DNA from: Ignavibacteria bacterium
GTDB lineage: Bacteria > Bacteroidota > Ignavibacteria > Kapaibacteriales > UBA961
NCBI GenBank assembly: GCA_016720145.1
Contig: JADJXV010000002.1
Location: 1 to 64,000 of the forward strand
Reading direction: 5' to 3'
DNA: 64,000 nt
Made by a program: the position numbers and the translations under genes. Every line of letters begins with the position of its first letter. The first letter of the stretch is position 1. Positions 31,556-40,922 of this stretch are shown here, piece by piece. The notes below the pieces were generated by a model. The model ran no database searches, was not told the origin of the DNA, and worked only from the letters and a program-made list of their open reading frames with translations.

Positions 31556-32902
31556 ATGATGAACGTCGCTTATGTGTTTCTATGTATGGCACTTAGCTTT
31601 TCGCTTGCCTCCTCCTCCCTCAGCGCCCAGACCACCGGCGCGGGTTCAACTTCATATTCTCTCGATGATTGCCTGAAAGTAGCCGCACAGCAGAATTTTG
31701 ATGTGCAGCTCGCCAATGCGCAGATACAGGCAGCAGCAGCGGATGTACAGGGTGGATTCGGTCAATTTCTTCCGTCGATAAATTTCAATATGGGTTACTC
31801 ACGCCGACTCAATGTCGAGGGTGGCGGACAGGTCAATATTCCCGGCGGCTTCTCTTCCCCTGCTAATTATTACTCCATGAATCTCGGCGCGCAGTATATC
31901 CTTTTTAATGGATTTTCCCGCGAAGCGAATTACAGCAGAGCTCAATCGAACCTCACCTCACTAGAATTAGCCACCCAATCAGTATCCCAACGCACCAAAC
32001 TCACGATATGGCAACAGTTTATCGCCATTCTAAAAAACGGACAAATCGTCAAAGCACGGCGTGAAAATCTTGAGCTGGGTATGAACGAACTCAGGCGCGC
32101 CAAAGCACGTCAAGAGGCAGGCGTCACTGCGATCGCCACGGTCTATGCGCAGGAGGCAGATAACGGTTCACGAGAATTAGAACTCGTCCAAGCTGAAAAT
32201 CAAATGAATCTCGCCAAAGCAGCCTTGCTCACCACAATGGGTCTCAATCCTGCCATCAACGCCGACTTTTTAGAATCCAGTCTGTCGAATGATGTAAGCG
32301 ACAAAGATATTGCGGGCTTCCGTTTGGAAATCGGCAGCATGGATGCCGCTATCAGCCGCGCTATCGGCAAGCGACCGGACTATGCTGCAGGAAAGTCGAG
32401 AATTCAAGCTGCGGAGTCCTCCCTCGAAGCATCACGCAGCGGACTCTACCCTACCCTTTCGGCAAACGGAGGATGGTCATGGGCGAATAGTCAATTCAAT
32501 GATTTCAATCAATTTGGAAGTTCCTCTGTCGGACTCAATCTTCGAGTGCCGATTTTCGAGAATTTTCAAACCAATGTTCAGTCAGAAGCCGCCGTGCTCC
32601 AGGTAAAGCAGCGTCAGGTCGAACAGTTACAAACCGAGCAAACCATCAAATCTCAGATTCAAGCGGCATTTTTGACGCTCTCAGCCGCTGAAAAGCAGCT
32701 TGAAATCACCGCACGAACGATTAAATCGGCCGAACAAAATTTCAACAGCGCCAAGGAGCGTTTTGCTGTCGGCGCGGCAAGTGTGACCGATTATTTAACG
32801 GCCAATACACAGCTTATTACTTCCAAAATCAATCGCATCTCGGCGGTCTATAATTACTTCGAGTCACAGTCGCAGATGCGCTATGCGCTCGGTGATTTAT
32901 AA
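31556..32902 (+). CDS. TolC-family outer-membrane efflux protein
   Basis: 448 aa. Signal peptide to about residue 27 (SSLSAQ). Two outer-membrane efflux (OEP) repeats with long coiled-coil helices follow: 'YSLDDCLKVAAQQNFDVQLA', 'NLELGMNELRRAKARQEAGV' in the first half and 'TIKSAEQNFNSAKERFAVGA' in the second. It should form the trimeric exit duct of the tripartite exporter encoded by the next four genes. An AGGA ribosome site precedes two adjacent ATGs; the first is used here. Confidence 0.92.
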   Translation: MMNVAYVFLCMALSFSLASSSLSAQTTGAGSTSYSLDDCLKVAAQQNFDVQLANAQIQAAAADVQGGFGQFLPSINFNMGYSRRLNVEGGGQVNIPGGFSSPANYYSMNLGAQYILFNGFSREANYSRAQSNLTSLELATQSVSQRTKLTIWQQFIAILKNGQIVKARRENLELGMNELRRAKARQEAGVTAIATVYAQEADNGSRELELVQAENQMNLAKAALLTTMGLNPAINADFLESSLSNDVSDKDIAGFRLEIGSMDAAISRAIGKRPDYAAGKSRIQAAESSLEASRSGLYPTLSANGGWSWANSQFNDFNQFGSSSVGLNLRVPIFENFQTNVQSEAAVLQVKQRQVEQLQTEQTIKSQIQAAFLTLSAAEKQLEITARTIKSAEQNFNSAKERFAVGAASVTDYLTANTQLITSKINRISAVYNYFESQSQMRYALGDL

Positions 32903-32968
32903 GCAGTCGAGACCAGCGGGTTCATTACGAAAATATTTTCTATTTCATTGTATATAAAAGGTTTAGTC

Positions 32969-34252
32969 ATGGCTAAGAACAATTCTAAAGCAAAAGTAAT
33001 CACATGGATATTGATCGGTGTGGTCGTATGTGGTGGAGTGGGAGCATTTATAGTAGCCTCCAAACGCGACCAAGGCACCAGTGTGACAATCGAAAAAGTC
33101 AGCCGTCGGAATATCACGCAGATTGTGTCGGCGATCGGTAAAATTCAACCCGAAACGGAAGTGAAAATTTCGTCTGAAGCGAGTGGCGAGGTGGTATTTC
33201 TGGGAGCAAAGGACGGCGATACGGTCAAGACGAATCAAATACTTGTGCGGATCAAGCCCGATTTGATCGAGACACAATTGGAGCAATTTGAGGCATCGGC
33301 ACGGTCATCGCAAGTGGCAATTGACGCTGTCAAAGCAGAAGTGTCCCGTACGGAAGCTGACCTCAAACGCATCTCCGAGCTCTACAAAAAAGAATTCGCT
33401 TCCCGTGAAGAATTCGACCGTGCAAAGTCTAATTTTGAACAGGCACAATCCCGCTATCAATCTTCGATTTCTGATTATAACCGAGCAGTATCTGCTCTCA
33501 AACAAGTCAAAGTACAAGCAACCCGCACGTCGATTTTTGCCCCAATGAACGGCGTCGTTACCTCCCGCACGGTCGAGCTCGGCGAAAAAGTACTCGGCAC
33601 CGCTCAAATGCAAGGCACTGAAATGATGAGAATTGCAGATTTGTCCGTCATGAACGCGCTCGTCGATGTGGATGAAAATGATATTGTTAACGTTAAAATT
33701 GGTGATACAGCTCGCGTCACTGTCGATGCACTTCCCGATAAATCAATCACCGGAATTGTAATTGCAATTGCCCATTCAGCGAAAGTCAACAAACTCGGCA
33801 CCCAAGACGAAGTCACGAATTTTCAGGTGAAAATTCGTATCGTTGATAATGACGCAAAGCTTCGCCCCGGAATGAGTTGCAATGTTGATATCGAAACAGA
33901 GACGCATCGAGATGTTCTCTCTGTACCACTCCAATCTGTCACCGTCCGAGACACTGCATTCAATTCTTCCCCCGATATTACCCAAAGCCGCCTCAAGAAC
34001 ATCGACGAAGACAAAAACAAGCGCGCTTCCAAGCGTCCGCCGGCAGTAGTATTTCTGAACGATAATCTTAAAGCAAAAATGGTACACGTCGAAACAGGTC
34101 TCAGCGACCGCGGCTATATCGAGATCAAAAGCGGACTTACAGAAAAAGCTGTCGTCATCAGCGGGAGCTTCCAAGCAGTGAGTCGTGACCTGAAAGATGG
34201 AGCTCTCATCAAGGTCGATACATCGCAAAAGATGAAATGGAAGAAAGAATAG
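32969..34252 (+). CDS. Periplasmic adaptor (HlyD/MacA-type membrane fusion protein)
   Basis: 427 aa from the ATG at 32969, seven codons inside the longest ORF, chosen because the membrane helix then sits at residues ~10-30 ('VITWILIGVVVCGGVGAFIV'). Lipoyl half-motifs ('VSAIGKIQPETEVKISSEAS' and 'TSIFAPMNGVVTSRTVELGE') flank a coiled-coil hairpin; beta-barrel and membrane-proximal domains follow. It links the TolC-like duct to the inner-membrane ABC parts. Order tolC-macA-ATPase-permease-permease supports a MacAB-like exporter. Confidence 0.91.
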   Translation: MAKNNSKAKVITWILIGVVVCGGVGAFIVASKRDQGTSVTIEKVSRRNITQIVSAIGKIQPETEVKISSEASGEVVFLGAKDGDTVKTNQILVRIKPDLIETQLEQFEASARSSQVAIDAVKAEVSRTEADLKRISELYKKEFASREEFDRAKSNFEQAQSRYQSSISDYNRAVSALKQVKVQATRTSIFAPMNGVVTSRTVELGEKVLGTAQMQGTEMMRIADLSVMNALVDVDENDIVNVKIGDTARVTVDALPDKSITGIVIAIAHSAKVNKLGTQDEVTNFQVKIRIVDNDAKLRPGMSCNVDIETETHRDVLSVPLQSVTVRDTAFNSSPDITQSRLKNIDEDKNKRASKRPPAVVFLNDNLKAKMVHVETGLSDRGYIEIKSGLTEKAVVISGSFQAVSRDLKDGALIKVDTSQKMKWKKE

Positions 34253-34260
34253 GAATTTTT

Positions 34261-34330
34261 TAAGTCGTAAGTCTGTAAGTCTTCAAGTTGTAAGTCGAGG
34301 AGTCCTAAGTCTTAAAGTCCGTAGTTTATA
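34261..34330. repeat. Degenerate heptamer array (TAAGTCG/GTAAGTC type)
   Basis: Short repeats of the kind GTAAGTCTGTAAGTCTTCAA run over ~70 bases. A similar array at 34,741-34,808 is in the opposite orientation (GACTTACGACTTA), so together they frame the repeat-rich gap 34,253-34,818. Confidence 0.7.
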
Positions 34331-34572
34331 CAAAGTATGATTCTTCAGAAATAGCCAAAGTTTTACCACGGAGGTGGTTATGCGACGAAGAATTATTGAT
34401 TCTTCAGACATAGCACACGTTTACAACTGTGGGTTCAAAATGTAACGCTATCATTTGCAATAAGGTTAACTATCTCACTATAGAACGATCCTTTCTATGA
34501 TTGAAATTATGGGCAATGTTTTTATCGTGTTCCAATTCCTCAAAATTACATTCTGTTGTGCAGTACATCTAC

Positions 34573-34720
34573 TAAATTTTGGCAAGTAATTGAACACTTA
34601 AATTTTGGCAAGTAATTGAACACTTAAATTTTGGCAAGTAATTGAACACTTAAATTTTGGCAAGTAATTGAACACTTAAATTTTGGCAAGTAATTGAACA
34701 CTTCGACAAGCTCAGCGTGA
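34573..34720 (+). repeat. 26-bp tandem array ending in a REP-like motif
   Basis: Five perfect copies of a 26-bp unit, TAAATTTTGGCAAGTAATTG plus AACACT, at 34573-34702. The last copy runs directly into TCGACAAGCTCAGCGTGACG, completing the dispersed REP-like repeat. The array looks like amplification of the left flank of that repeat. Confidence 0.95.
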
Positions 34721-34740
34721 CGGGACCACATACTATTCTT

Positions 34741-34808
34741 AAAGACTTACGACTTATAGACTTACTACTTACTACTTACGACTTACAACTTACTACTTAC
34801 GACTATTT
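34741..34808. repeat. Heptamer array (ACTTACG/ACTTACT type)
   Basis: Near-continuous runs of ACTTACG, ACTTACT and ACTTATAG end 11 bases before the ATPase gene. The array probably includes or displaces its ribosome-binding region, as no Shine-Dalgarno sequence is seen. Confidence 0.75.
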
Positions 34809-34818
34809 CAACTATCTT

Positions 34819-35523
34819 ATGAACACACCGATTATCAATATCGAACACATCGCAAGGGTCTATGAAATGGGCGGCGAACAGGTGCATGCCCTGCGCGATG
34901 TGTCGCTTAATATTTACCCGAATGAATATCTAGCGATTATGGGTCCGTCCGGCTCGGGTAAGTCCACACTCATGAATATTCTCGGTTGCCTAGACACTCC
35001 GTCCTCAGGGATATATAATTTTAAAGGTATGGATGTCAAGGAGATGGATGATAATGATCTCGCTGAAATCCGTAATCGTGAAATTGGCTTTGTGTTTCAG
35101 ACATTTAATCTTCTGCCACGCGCTACTGCTCTCAAAAATATAGAACTACCGTTAATTTACTCAGGTGTGTCACGTTCAGAAAGGCGCGAACGTGCTATCA
35201 AAACCCTCGAAGAAGTTGGTCTTGGTGACCGTATGCAGCACAAGCCAAATGAACTCTCAGGCGGTCAACGTCAACGTGTAGCAATTGCCCGCGCATTAGT
35301 CACCAAGCCATCAATAATTCTCGCCGATGAGCCAACGGGTAATCTCGACTCCAAGACAGGCGATGAAATTATGCGTCTCTTTCAGGAATTATGGAAACGC
35401 GGGAATACGATTATCATCGTGACTCACGAAGAAGATATCGCCCGACATGCACATCGAATTTTGCGTGTGAGAGATGGCAAGGTCGAGTCTGATACGGTGA
35501 ATCCTGAGCCGGTGTATTCGTAA
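34819..35523 (+). CDS. MacB/LolD-type ABC transporter ATPase
   Basis: 234 aa from the ATG at 34819, which gives the standard N-terminus MNTPIINIEHIARVYEMGGE; the longer ORF upstream only translates heptamer repeats. Walker A GPSGSGKST (42-50), Q-loop in 'IGFVFQTFNLLPRATALKNI', signature LSGGQRQRVAIARAL, Walker B ILADEPTGNLD and the H-loop in VTHEEDIA are all present. It powers the two FtsX-like permeases downstream. Confidence 0.94.
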   Translation: MNTPIINIEHIARVYEMGGEQVHALRDVSLNIYPNEYLAIMGPSGSGKSTLMNILGCLDTPSSGIYNFKGMDVKEMDDNDLAEIRNREIGFVFQTFNLLPRATALKNIELPLIYSGVSRSERRERAIKTLEEVGLGDRMQHKPNELSGGQRQRVAIARALVTKPSIILADEPTGNLDSKTGDEIMRLFQELWKRGNTIIIVTHEEDIARHAHRILRVRDGKVESDTVNPEPVYS

Positions 35524-35699
35524 GTAGTAGAAAGTAGTAAGTGATAAGTAGAAAGTCAGAGTAGTTGTATGGTTGTAAGATTGAGGCGTCGATTCCGTTA
35601 GTATTCTCAATGTCTAAAATATCCTCTGACGTCTATCCCAATAGTAAATTTATAAGTTACGACAAATACTTATTAGATGTTACTTACGATAATTTGGCA

Positions 35700-35732
35700 A
35701 GTAATTGAACGCTTCGACAAGCTCAGCGTGAC
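35700..35732 (+). repeat. REP-like dispersed repeat
   Basis: AGTAATTGAACGCTTCGACA followed by AGCTCAGCGTGACG. It is preceded by TTTGGCA, as in the last 26-bp unit at 34,677. Confidence 0.85.
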
Positions 35733-35749
35733 GAGACTCATAAACATTC

Positions 35750-35985
35750 TTAGGGCTTAGGGCTTAGGGCTTAGGGCTTAGGGCTTAGGGCTTACGACTT
35801 ACAACTTACGACTTACGACTCATCGACTTACTACTTACTACTTAATACATACTACTTAATACTTACGACTCATCAACTTACGACTCATCGACTTACTACT
35901 TACTACTTAATACATACTACTTAATACTTACGACTCATCAACTTACGACTCATCGACTTACTACTTAATACTTACGACTTACGTA
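35750..35985. repeat. TTAGGGC heptamer array and 65-bp higher-order repeat
   Basis: Six perfect TTAGGGC heptamers (35750-35791) pass into ACTTACG-type heptamers. From 35821 a 65-bp unit built of these heptamers is repeated exactly (35821-35885 and 35886-35950), with a shortened third copy from 35951. The gap 35,524-35,998 contains no gene, and the permease start follows 14 bases after the array. Confidence 0.93.
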
Positions 35986-35998
35986 CTAAAGCAATCCT

Positions 35999-37240
35999 AT
36001 GAAAATAAGCGAATTTACCGAAACATCACGGATATCCTTTGAAGCGCTGAGTTCGAATAAAATGCGCTCTTTCCTGACGACGCTCGGCGTGGTAATCGGG
36101 ATAATGTTTGTGATACTAATGGGTTGGTTTTTGAATGGCTTAGACACCGCGCTCGACCAAACATTCAATACCATCGGCACCGATATGCTTTATGTGGACA
36201 AGTGGAATTGGTCCGGAGGACGGAATTGGCGGGAACAGGAAGCGCGAAAGGATATTACGTACGCACAAGCCGTAGAATTCTGCAAACGAGTAAAGACTGC
36301 AGAGAATGCAATGCCACAGGGACGCGCATGGGGACGCCAAGTACTATATAAAAATCAACAGCTTAGCGGAATTTCAATAATGGGTGTGCCTTATAAGTAC
36401 GCCGAAACTCCTGCCGGGAATGTACTTCAAGGACGGTTTTTCTCGCAGTTCGAGGAATTGCAAAGCGAGAATGTAGTAGTTGTTGGCTTCAATGTATCAA
36501 AGAATCTTTTCCCAGATAGTAATGCGTTAGGGAAAGTATTGAAAATCGGCGGGAGGAGTTTTACGATCGTCGGGGTGATTGAAAAACGAGGTACATTTAT
36601 CGCTGACTTTATGGATAATCAAGTTTATGTACCACTTTCAACCTTTTTTGGGGTTTTTGGGATGACAGGACGCACAATATCGATAGCTGTAAAGGCAGGA
36701 AGAGAAGACCAATTAGATGCTGTTCGCTCAGAAACCATAGGACTCATGCGTGCGATTCGAAATAATAAACCTGGTACGGAAGATGATTTTTCGATTAATG
36801 AATCTCAGATGTTCAAGGAAGAAGCCAAGACTCTGCGAATGTCTGTGTGGGGAATCGGTCTTGGACTCACGGCGCTTTCGTTTATCGTTGGGATGATTGG
36901 AATTATGAATATTATGTTCGTAACGGTCACTGAACGCACGAAGGAAATTGGAATCCGGAAAGCGCTGGGTGCGACACGCGCTTCGATACTCGTGCAATTT
37001 TTAATGGAGGCCGCAGCGCTCTGTTTTGTTGGTGCAATGATTGCTTTTGTGTTGTGTTCTGCTGTCACTTTTAGTGCGGTGAAACTTTACCCAAATGCTG
37101 ATTTTCTAACGCCGTATGTGCCACCTACTCTTGTACTTATCGCTGCGGTTGTATCGATTGTCGTTGGTATCGTCGCCGGTCTCATTCCTTCGATGCGTGC
37201 AGCAAGGATGAATCCTGTCGATGCGCTTCGGTATGAATGA
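35999..37240 (+). CDS. MacB-like ABC transporter permease (first)
   Basis: 413 aa. N-terminal membrane helix ('SFLTTLGVVIGIMFVILMGW'), a MacB periplasmic core domain (~60-240), and three C-terminal helices with the FtsX-type motif 'TERTKEIGIRKALGATRASI'. It ends 'MNPVDALRYE', the usual MacB C-terminus. It should form the membrane part of the exporter with the next gene as a heterodimer partner. Upstream DNA is repeat array, so translation signals are weak. Confidence 0.92.
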   Translation: MKISEFTETSRISFEALSSNKMRSFLTTLGVVIGIMFVILMGWFLNGLDTALDQTFNTIGTDMLYVDKWNWSGGRNWREQEARKDITYAQAVEFCKRVKTAENAMPQGRAWGRQVLYKNQQLSGISIMGVPYKYAETPAGNVLQGRFFSQFEELQSENVVVVGFNVSKNLFPDSNALGKVLKIGGRSFTIVGVIEKRGTFIADFMDNQVYVPLSTFFGVFGMTGRTISIAVKAGREDQLDAVRSETIGLMRAIRNNKPGTEDDFSINESQMFKEEAKTLRMSVWGIGLGLTALSFIVGMIGIMNIMFVTVTERTKEIGIRKALGATRASILVQFLMEAAALCFVGAMIAFVLCSAVTFSAVKLYPNADFLTPYVPPTLVLIAAVVSIVVGIVAGLIPSMRAARMNPVDALRYE

Positions 37241-37279
37241 TATCACATTGAAATTTGTCAACTATTGTCCTAAACTATC

Positions 37280-38509
37280 ATGAATATTGCCGAAAGTATT
37301 ACTATTGCCTTAGATGCTGTCCGCGCTCATAAGTTGCGGTCGATTCTCACGTTACTCTCTATTGCAATTGGAATTTTTGCTATTATTGGTTCGGGTACTG
37401 CCGTTGGCTCGCTCAATAATACCATGAGCGGACAGCTCGCAGCATTAGGCGAAAATAATTTTTATATCACTCGCACTCCCATGATTCAGACTCATGATTC
37501 ATGGCGTAAGTATCGAAAACGTAAGCCAATAACGTATTATCAAGCCAAAGAACTCCAAAAACAACTCACCATCACGGAGATAATCAGTATCTTCAACGAC
37601 ACCGGCGGTATGACGATGAAGGCAGGAACGCTGTCCACAGACCCGGATGTGAATCTCATTGGCTGTAATGAACACTACATGATTACCTCCAATCTTAATA
37701 TTGAAGAGGGACGCCCATTCAGCATGGAAGATATTTCAATGAGCCGATTTGAGGCGATTATTGGCAATGATGTAGCCGTGAAATTATTCCCTTCCACTAA
37801 TCCAATCGGACAGACTATTCGTGTTAAAAATCAACAATATACGATCATCGGCACAGTCGTTCCACGCGGCTCGATGATGGGGCAAAGTCAAGATAATTTC
37901 GTACTGCTCCCGCTTGGAAATTTCATGCGCTACTATGCAGATGAATGGGAACAATCGGTAAATATAATTATCCGTCCGCCGGGAAAAGATGCTCTTAATG
38001 CGTCGATTGATGAGGCAATTGGCATTCTGCGCAGCGTGAGAAATTGTAAGCCATGGGAGGAGAACAGCTTCGAAATTCAAACCAATGAATCGCTGACGCA
38101 GCAATTTTCTAGCTTTACAGAGTCGCTTAATATCTTCGGTCTCGGCTCAGGACTCATTGCCTTACTCGCTGCGGGGGTTGGAATTATGAATATAATGCTC
38201 GTCTCGGTCAAGGAGCGCACTCGTGAGATTGGGATACGCAAAGCGGTCGGTGCGAAGAAAAGCTGGATTTTACTACAGTTCGTGGTCGAAGCCGTCACTC
38301 TCTGCCAACTTGGCGGCTTGATTGGTATTTTTCTCGGCTTCGTTGGAGGATGGGCTCTCAGCAGTTCGATAGGAATTACCGCCGCCGTACCGCTTGATTG
38401 GATGTTCTTCAGCGTAGGTGTTTGCACACTCCTCGGCGTCTTCTTCGGCGGCTATCCCGCCTGGAAAGCTGCGAATCTTGATCCGATTGAGGCGCTGCGG
38501 TATGAGTGA
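37280..38509 (+). CDS. MacB-like ABC transporter permease (second)
   Basis: 409 aa, same architecture as the preceding permease, 39 bp downstream. Membrane helix 'SILTLLSIAIGIFAIIGSGT', periplasmic core, then 'VGIMNIMLVSVKERTREIGI', 'IRKAVGAKKSWILLQFVVEA' and the C-terminal 'LDPIEALRYE'. Paired non-identical MacB permeases with one ATPase are common in this phylum. Confidence 0.92.
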   Translation: MNIAESITIALDAVRAHKLRSILTLLSIAIGIFAIIGSGTAVGSLNNTMSGQLAALGENNFYITRTPMIQTHDSWRKYRKRKPITYYQAKELQKQLTITEIISIFNDTGGMTMKAGTLSTDPDVNLIGCNEHYMITSNLNIEEGRPFSMEDISMSRFEAIIGNDVAVKLFPSTNPIGQTIRVKNQQYTIIGTVVPRGSMMGQSQDNFVLLPLGNFMRYYADEWEQSVNIIIRPPGKDALNASIDEAIGILRSVRNCKPWEENSFEIQTNESLTQQFSSFTESLNIFGLGSGLIALLAAGVGIMNIMLVSVKERTREIGIRKAVGAKKSWILLQFVVEAVTLCQLGGLIGIFLGFVGGWALSSSIGITAAVPLDWMFFSVGVCTLLGVFFGGYPAWKAANLDPIEALRYE

Positions 38510-38534
38510 TGTATGTATGGAAAGGAGCAGGTTA

Positions 38535-38752
38535 TTTTTTAATGCAAAGGCGCAACGGTCGTAGAGAAATCTTTGCGTTCTTTGCGTCTCTCCATTGAAA
38601 ATCAGATTTAACACTAAGGCACAAAGTTAATCCACAAAGTACACTATAGATACCTGAATTTGGTGTGGATTAGCAGCTTTGGGATTACTATTGTATATTC
38701 CTCTTAAAGACGAGAAATCTATGCGTTCTTTGCGTCTTTGCCTTAAAAAAAA
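38535..38752. mobile_element. ~218-bp element with terminal inverted repeats, copy B
   Basis: The ends TTTTTTAATGCAAAGGCGCA and TTTGCCTTAAAAAA are imperfect terminal inverted repeats. The interior 38596-38654 is the near-exact reverse complement of 4897-4956. Two GAGAAATCTTTGCGTTCTTT-like blocks also lie inside. It fills most of the gap between the permease and the protease gene. Confidence 0.8.
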
Positions 38753-38771
38753 GACCACCATTTACCCACCT

Positions 38772-40709
38772 TCACCGCCGAATAACTGTCTTTGCACAAT
38801 ACACCTTAGAACCTCGTAGCTGCACCGAATAAACGCCGGCAGGAATATCTGCTACATCGAATTTCATCATCAGATGACTGCCGGATGCCGGAATACTCCA
38901 CTCACGCAACATCTTACCTTGTAAGGAATATAGTACGACTGAAAGTGGTTCCCTTGCATGAGGCGTGCCCTCAAGGGTGAGTTCTCCCTCGGTAATCGTC
39001 GGATGAAATTTCCAGTTTGACGCACCGATTTCTTCGGTGACATCGGTGAGATTATGCGCTGTAAAGGGAACAATGCTCGTGTCGGCGACGGATTGGTCGG
39101 TAGCATCGAACACTCGAACGAGCATAGACTTGGTATTCACCACCGGTAAATACCATTTATACGATACAGTTGCAGCATCTATTTCTGATACAATATTTGT
39201 CCATGAAATTCCTGAATTATCTGAATATTCGATTGAGATAAACTGTACTTTCGAGGATTTCCATTTAATTACATAAGAACCTGAGTCGATTGCCTTCGCA
39301 CCTCGCGGCGAGGTGAGAATCAGGGTTGGTTTTTTCGGTTCGGTGATACAGGACGTGCCCTCAATCTGCGCGCGCATATACGCCGCAATTTGCGGAAGGA
39401 AGGTCATATTCACCCGGTAATAATTAAAGTCCTGATTGTGCGCCGCAAGATTCACACTTGGACAATAGCTCATGATGGAGCCGGGATTGGGGCGCGTCGT
39501 CAGGCTGGCGGGAAAGCATTTTCCGTCGATTGCTTCTTGCACGACACACGTGTCAAGTGGTGGATTCCAAAAGCAGTTATGCGAATGCTGTGCGCCGAAG
39601 GTATGACCGAGTTCATGAGATACTATATATACTCCATACGTAAAGTCAAGGGTCGGATAGGTATGAAATGTAAACGGACCCGACGATGAAAATCCATCAT
39701 CTTTGCTACAGACTGTCGTACCTCCGCCGCCATTTCCGAGAGGATAGAGGAGACCGAGACCTCCTCCACCGCCTGCTGTGAGTACATGAACCATATCTCG
39801 ATCTACTCCGGCATTATTTGCTTTCCAATAAGTCTGAGCTTTCCAAGCGAGTGCATAAGCATCACCATTCACATTATATGGGTCCGACGGCGCATCTGTC
39901 CAGATTTTCAACCATGGTACACTGAGCGTAACATTGAGGTCATCTTCGAAAGCGATACTTGCCATGGAGATGAGAGCGAGCGCGTATCCTGCTGATTTGA
40001 CAGTATCTTTGCCCAATTCTGTAAAAAATTTCGTGTCGCATTCGACGGCAACGCGTACTTCGAGAAGCTTGGTGCTTAATGGACGTTCTGATTTAGAAGA
40101 TGCATTCATCCCTGCGGGAGCTTGAAGCTTATTTTTCATCATCCGCTGACCTTCTTCACTCATACATTGGAGGAGTTCATTCTGCTGATGCATCGTCTTA
40201 TCGGGAACGATGCAGTGAAGCGCGCCGCCTGTCGTATTATCCGGTGCAATCGAGTAGGACGAGCCGTCAGCACGGCGTAAGGAACCGATGAGTTCGTTGT
40301 TCACAGCACAAAGAGTGACAGTGGAGTTGGGTTCACCTTCGATAGTTCCTTTAAATACAACCACTTCCGGCAGACGGATTGTTTTCTCACCCTGTGCTGT
40401 ACCGATGAGGAGGATAGTATTTGCATCAGCGGCTGAACGCTTGCGGGTGACCTGAAGTGTACCTGTCTCAGTGGTGGAGATGGGGAAATTGTCAATCGTG
40501 AGCAATTTCGCAGACCGTGCAACATGTAAATATTCATTCGACGAATAGGTAAACTGTTGATAATTCTTCAATTGGGTTGATTGAATGCGTAGGAATGCAG
40601 ATGTCGAAATTTGAGAAGGAATTGTGTTGTGTTGAGTCGTCTGAGCTGAAGTAGGATTGATAAGAAATGTAGAGAGTAAAACAAGAAGAGCGGGTAAACA
40701 ATGTTTCAT
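38772..40709 (-). CDS. Secreted M12B-like zinc metalloprotease with T9SS sorting domain
   Basis: 645 aa. Signal peptide to about residue 22 (INPTSAQ). A propeptide-like region leads to a reprolysin-type catalytic domain at ~215-450. Zinc site HELGHTFGAQHSH (near 364-376) matches HExxHxxGxxH with a following Cys-rich loop, and a Met-turn candidate is 'SIMSYCPSV'. A C-terminal sorting domain ('WKFHPTITEGELTLEGTPHA' to 'CAKTVIRR') predicts type IX export. It should degrade proteins outside the cell. The divergent gene at 40,923 shares the AT-rich intergenic promoter region. Confidence 0.9.
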   Translation of the reverse strand: MKHCLPALLVLLSTFLINPTSAQTTQHNTIPSQISTSAFLRIQSTQLKNYQQFTYSSNEYLHVARSAKLLTIDNFPISTTETGTLQVTRKRSAADANTILLIGTAQGEKTIRLPEVVVFKGTIEGEPNSTVTLCAVNNELIGSLRRADGSSYSIAPDNTTGGALHCIVPDKTMHQQNELLQCMSEEGQRMMKNKLQAPAGMNASSKSERPLSTKLLEVRVAVECDTKFFTELGKDTVKSAGYALALISMASIAFEDDLNVTLSVPWLKIWTDAPSDPYNVNGDAYALAWKAQTYWKANNAGVDRDMVHVLTAGGGGGLGLLYPLGNGGGGTTVCSKDDGFSSSGPFTFHTYPTLDFTYGVYIVSHELGHTFGAQHSHNCFWNPPLDTCVVQEAIDGKCFPASLTTRPNPGSIMSYCPSVNLAAHNQDFNYYRVNMTFLPQIAAYMRAQIEGTSCITEPKKPTLILTSPRGAKAIDSGSYVIKWKSSKVQFISIEYSDNSGISWTNIVSEIDAATVSYKWYLPVVNTKSMLVRVFDATDQSVADTSIVPFTAHNLTDVTEEIGASNWKFHPTITEGELTLEGTPHAREPLSVVLYSLQGKMLREWSIPASGSHLMMKFDVADIPAGVYSVQLRGSKVYCAKTVIRR

Positions 40710-40922
40710 ACAGAACCTTTTGAAATAATAGAAGTTGATGGATGGAATTCATTGGTTGTAAAATTACATAAAAAATGTAATTTTTCATATTCTCATGCAA
40801 TTTTACTCCCTCACAGTCACTATGAATGCGCTCTCACATTCCATCAAAAGTATTAAATTAGCACAAAAGAGCTTTTTTGCTTAATTTTACTCACTTTATT
40901 TCAATTTTATTAAGGTATTACT

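Noticed and set aside
35750..35791. Telomere-like TTAGGGC repeats
   Set aside because: The unit is seven bases and merges into other heptamers inside an operon; there is no sign of a replicon end.
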